Positions 60,566 to 64,000 of a stretch of DNA of 64,000 nt are shown piece after piece. The notes beneath the pieces are model-generated. The model saw nothing but the letters and a program-made list of their open reading frames with translations, had not been told where the DNA came from and made no database searches. Location: positions 434,001 to 498,000 of the forward strand of contig JAUJYN010000038.1 in the NCBI GenBank assembly GCA_030737835.1, given 5' to 3'. Within the stretch, counting starts at the first letter, position 1, and each line of letters opens with the position of its first letter. The translations under genes were made by a program, and so were the position numbers. Source of the DNA: Acorus gramineus. Lineage: Eukaryota > Streptophyta > Magnoliopsida > Acorales > Acoraceae.

Positions 60566-60852
60566 TTATGCATAGAATTTCTTTAGATAAAGTGCATTCC
60601 ACAAACCTGAGACTTCGACTCCTTCGGCATCCACCAAGCGGTAGGCATTCCCGGAGTAGGCATGGGTGATCACATAGGGTCCCTCCCATGTGGGTTGTAG
60701 CTTGCCTTTGGGGTGGGGCTGTCTTGATGGCATGATTTGCTTAAGTACTAGCTCCCCAATTTTAAATTTTCTCCCTATTACTTTCTTTCCAAATGCCCTT
60801 GCCACCCTCCTCTAGTAGGCCTGGGCATGGTCCGTGGCTCTTAACTTCTTTT
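60566..60852 (-). pseudogene. C-terminal integrase region of a Ty3/Gypsy polyprotein
   Basis: The frame reads LRATDHAQAY, TAG (60814-60812), RRVARAFGKKV, then KFKIGELVLKQIMPSRQ, GKLQPTWEGPYVITHAYSGN and YRLVDAEGVEVSGLWNALYL, ending KKFYA. This is the family's final integrase segment ('GDLVLKK...GKLxPxWEGPYxV'). The stop replaces an expected Gln codon. Upstream pol is missing from the window. Confidence 0.85.
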
Positions 60853-60894
60853 TGTCTATATTTTTTTTTGGGGTTCTTTTCTCCCCTCTTTTTT

Positions 60895-61185
60895 TTCGTT
60901 TTAAGAAAGCATGTAAACAAATACATACATGGATTTGAAAGCATAAGCTGATAAACAAATGTTTTAGATTTTTTTTGTTTTTAGGAAAGCATGGAAACAA
61001 ATATATACAAGAGTGAGGAATGAAAGCTGTTTAGCATTTTTTTTTTGGATTTTTGTTTTGGAAAGCATGGAAACAAATATATACAGGAGTTTGAAATGAA
61101 GGCTGTCTAGCATATTTTTTTTGGATTTTTGTTTTGGAAAGCATGGAAACAAATATATACAGGAGTGAGGAATGAAGGCTCACTT
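60895..61185. repeat. ~76-80-bp tandem repeat (4 copies)
   Basis: The landmark AAAGCATGGAAACAAATA recurs at 60906, 60986, 61062 and 61138, each followed by 'caggagt..gaatgaaggct' and preceded by a T-rich stretch. The array lies just upstream (minus strand) of the integrase remnant. Confidence 0.85.
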
Positions 61186-61371
61186 GGGTGGATCAGTCCC
61201 AGGCTTGTGGATTGGAACCACTTCTTCGAGTTGGTTCACCTTTATGGGTTGACTCATTTCTGGTGGAGGTTTTGCGGGTTTAGTTCCTTCTTCTTCTCTT
61301 GCCCTCTTGGGTTTTCGCCCTTATCCGAGCATATCTTTGGGTGAGTAATTCTTCATTTTGTACAAGTACAT

Positions 61372-62015
61372 TGTCACGCCCCAGGGCGGCCGTCCCCGGG
61401 ACGCGGCAAGTGTATATAAAATATCAGAATCTACACAGGAGGTCAATAATATATCATACACAAACAACTAGAATGACACACAGACAACAAAGAGGCTGAC
61501 ATGATATATACACCAAATGCGGAAGCAAAAGACTGAATCTGTAAATAAACATACTACAGACTCGATACTCAATCATCTGTCATGTGAGAGCCAATATACA
61601 CAAATACAACTGAATATATGCAAACGCGTGCCAAGCACGGAAATAAAATACATACAGCCAAGAAGGGATGCTGATAGCCTCTAGTACTCGCGGAACGTAC
61701 CGCTGCTCCGCTACTGAAGGAAACCCTCGGAAAGCTCCTCCCACTCCTCCGACTCCGGCTCAGTGGCAACTGGGGAAAAACATATGCGAGGGGTGAGCCA
61801 CACGCTCAGTGAACAGCACAACCCATGCATCACAGACAATATTGACCACAATTCAGATCTTAATAATCCACAATCTCTTATTTACAACCACAAAAATGGT
61901 AACAAATACTCAAACCAGTGGGTCGCTCAATCGCCAACCCACTACACCCTCACCCTCACCCTTCAATGGGCGACATAGGATTTTGGGACTGATATTCATC
62001 CAATCACAACACCAA
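61372..62015 (-). mobile_element. Family 1 LTR copy D, interrupted
   Basis: It begins TGTCACGCCCCAGGGCGG on the plus strand, like copy C, and runs in parallel to it until about 61995, where copy E starts at 62016. The left flank is TACAT. The missing part is expected beyond the window if E inserted into D. Confidence 0.7.
61711..61769 (-). other. Acidic open frame after a splice-acceptor-like site (copy D)
   Basis: After TTTTTCCCCAG, from the third base, the frame reads ATEPESEEWEELSEGFLQ then TAG. It is two codons longer than in A and C by an in-frame 6-nt indel. Confidence 0.4.
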
Positions 62016-62749
62016 TGTTATATATGTGTCACTTTTAACCTGCTGGTAACCGTTAGAGCGTTCTGGCAGTTTTTCGTTTTTTTTTTATTTTCGATAGGAA
62101 CCGCTAATTTTTGGACTGTTAGCTATCGTCCTGAGCTAGAGGACTCCGATTGGAAATCTAACTGCATATTTGGTGTCCTGGTGCCATTTTAGGCCTCTCA
62201 CGAAAATTTTGTTGAATTCCGGTAACGTTTCCAAAATTTCACAGTTTCAGGGCGTATCTGGGTTTTTAAGTCGCTCGCTATATATAGGTGGGATCTAATT
62301 TCGAAATCACTCTTCATCATCCCTACCAAATTGATTTTCTCTCTCCTCTTCTCTCCTTTTCTCACTTTTGAGCCCCCTAGACCCCTCAAACCCAAAAACC
62401 TAAAGCATAGGAAGTGTAGATCGGGTCCCGATCTACACCCCGGTGCTTTCAAATTCGAATTCCGGCGAGATTAGCCCCTCCGTCCCCCCTCTCTTCTCCT
62501 CTGTTTTGGACCATTTCGGAGGTGGGAGTAGATCCGGGCGTTGGAAGCCTTTTGGGAGAGGTTTCGGTGCGCGGAGAGCAACTGGATTTCCTTTCCTCCC
62601 CTTGGTAAGCCACTTTTCCTCTCTTTTCTTGCATAGATGTATGCTAGGAGGGTGGATTTGAGGTTGGGTGGTGGTCGGCGGCGGTGGGTGGCCGTTGGAG
62701 GGCTGTGGGAGGTGGTCGGAGTCCTTGGGGTGGTCGGAGGTGGGTGGTA

Positions 62750-63400
62750 GAGGAGCTCGGGCTGGCAGGCTGGCAGTCCCGGGCAGCAGGCAGCAGCACA
62801 GGCAGCACAGGCGCAGCAGCTGGCAGGGGCGCGCGCGCGTGCGAGAGGGCGTGCGCGCGGGTGGCGCTAGGCGTGGGCGCTGGGCGCTGGCGGGCGCAGT
62901 CGGGCGCGCAGTCGAGCGCGGGTGCGTGCGCGCGGGTGCACGGGTGCGCGCGGAGTGGTCGCGCGGGTGCTGGCGTGAGCGGGCGCGCGCGGGAGTGCGC
63001 GCGAGCGTGCGCGCGCGCGGGCAGGGCGCCTGGGCACTGTGCCTGGGTGCTGGGCTGGGCGCCTGGGCATGCGCCTGGGCGAGGTGCTGGGGACCAGTGC
63101 GCGCGGTGCTGGGGGACAGTGCGTGCGCGTGCGGGGGCGTGCGTGCAGTGCGCGCAGGGGCGCGCTGGGCTGGACGCGCGTGAGCGTGCGCGTGCGTGCG
63201 GCAGTGCGTCAGGGCACGCGGGCAGGCGTGCGGTAGTACGTCGGTGGTGTCCGGGCATGCGGGCTGAGTTCGGCAGGGCGCCTTGGCGCGGGGGCCGGGC
63301 TCGGCTGTGCGCCCGAGGCGGGTGGCCGTGCGTGCGGTTGCCCGGTGGGTTCGGGAGTGAGTCAGGATGCTCGGATACGCGTGCGTACGGGCCGTATGTA
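62750..63400. repeat. CpG-rich block (copy E)
   Basis: The longest of the four blocks. ORFs of up to 385 codons on the minus strand and 259 on the plus strand arise from low stop frequency in GC-rich text. Confidence 0.85.
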
Positions 63401-63478
63401 CGTTGGTCCGCGTATTGGGTATTTTTAGAGTATTTTTATGTATTTTGGAGTATTTATGTATAAATGCCTGTCTTGCAG

Positions 63479-63514
63479 ATCTTGACGGACGGTCGTGCGA
63501 CGACCCGGTTTCTG
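63479..63514 (+). other. Putative 36-nt mini-exon (copy E)
   Basis: It is bounded by TCTTGCAG and GTGAGTGGG. The start ATCTTGACGGACGGTCG is shared with copy C. Confidence 0.45.
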
Positions 63515-64000
63515 GTGAGTGGGACAATCCAACCCAGTAGAGAGGCGTTGTACGCATTTGGGTGTATACCGACCTCTCCTGGGGCTCCATGGATTGATAT
63601 TAACCGTTGTAATGTATATTTCATGCGAGCATGATTTAAATGTAGAATGCATGTTACCCTAGACTTTACATGTTAGGGACTTGCACCTTTAGGATATGTG
63701 TATGAGCCATGCACCATGTCCCCTGTTCTCATGCTAGGAAGCCTTGGCCTATGCATGTGTCCTACTAGTTTATTTATTAAATTAAATGCTAGTAAATGTT
63801 TAATTGCATGTCTTAGATAATATTATAGGGAGGGGCCTTGCGAGGTCAACATTGAGACCTGGGTTAGGGTGCTCCGTGTTCCTTGTTTGGTTGTCGGGAT
63901 GTCCTGTATCGGGACCTCATGCTGCCCTCCCAAGGTTCTTGTCCCAATAATATTACACCTCAAATTGTTAAATAATGGTTTACCCCTTGTATGATTATTA

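Larger units (their letters stand above)
43088..61371 (-). mobile_element. Remains of a Tat-lineage Gypsy element, heavily nested
   Basis: The order on the minus strand is integrase tail (60852-60566), spacer, plant mobile domain ORF in antisense (52279-48489), spacer with GC palindromes, then the probable LTR (44117-43088). Extra ORFs between pol and the 3' LTR, some antisense and some related to plant mobile domains, are known in Tat elements. Two solo LTRs (44707-48185 and 54233-60185) interrupt it. The remainder of gag-pol would lie beyond 61371, broken by LTR copies D and E. Confidence 0.5.
62016..64000 (+). mobile_element. Family 1 LTR copy E, runs off the window
   Basis: It starts TGTTATATATGTGTCACTTT, preceded by ACCAA (candidate target duplication). 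It contains a GGTAAGCC donor-like site at about 62603, the CpG-rich block, the mini-exon, and the GGTCCCGATATAGGA-type segment in reverse complement near the end. It is opposite in orientation to copy D. Confidence 0.8.

Noticed and set aside
62433-63590. A 385-codon minus-strand ORF, the longest in the window, and overlapping plus-strand ORFs of up to 259 codons
   Set aside because: They lie in the CpG-rich block of LTR copy E. Both strands are open in several frames, with Ala/Arg/Pro/His-rich translations, as expected from composition alone. Equivalent ORFs in copies A, B and C differ in frame and length.

Overview
This is a flowering-plant nuclear genome window. It is AT-rich, its genes have introns, and it is packed with plant LTR retrotransposons, DNA transposons and MITEs. 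The species cannot be named from the sequence.

Three host genes are supported, all on the minus strand and each placed exon by exon from reading frame plus GT/AG signals. (1) 1145-4374 is a four-exon CHUP1-related actin-binding-family protein of 659 aa with an N-terminal membrane anchor and long coiled coils. (2) 18045-26644 is a ten-exon CYP57/CWC27-type cyclophilin of 500 aa, a spliceosome-associated family. (3) 30072-38583 is a glyoxalase-I/VOC-family protein of about 199 aa with a probable plastid transit peptide; its five small exons are spread over 8.5 kb because its introns hold a hAT-like MITE, a Copia remnant, a LINE remnant and LTR debris.

Between genes 1 and 2 there is a Gypsy remnant (about 6.2-6.85 kb), a cluster of inverted-repeat elements (7.8-9.2 kb) and a complete but decayed Copia element (9253-17220, target duplication GTACA). 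The Copia element was interrupted by a 3.5-kb Mutator-like element (9717-13193, imperfect 9-bp target duplication). The Mutator-like element carries two blocks of 92-bp direct repeats. Between genes 2 and 3 the DNA holds mainly MITEs and microsatellites.

From about 38.7 kb to the end the window is a nest of retrotransposons. The oldest layer appears to be a Tat-lineage Gypsy element on the minus strand: an integrase tail at 60566-60852, an extra ORF in antisense encoding a decayed plant mobile domain protein at 48489-52279, and a probable LTR at 43088-44117. It is peppered with GGCGGCTA...TAGCCGCC palindromes. Into it inserted long LTRs of one family, named A-E here. They begin TGTTATATATGTGTCAC and end GGGGCGTGACA, are about 3.0-3.5 kb, and contain a very CpG-rich 0.4-0.65 kb block. 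Copy B (44707-48185, target duplication AGGGA) and copy C (54233-60185, target duplication GCTTT) are solo LTRs. Copy C is itself split by a solo LTR of a second family (55576-58533, target duplication CTAAC). Copy A is truncated beside a hairpin MITE. Copy D is interrupted by copy E, which runs off the window.

The least explained signal is inside this LTR family. Copies share splice-like signals around a 36-nt mini-exon, followed by a conserved acidic open frame ending at a shared stop codon.
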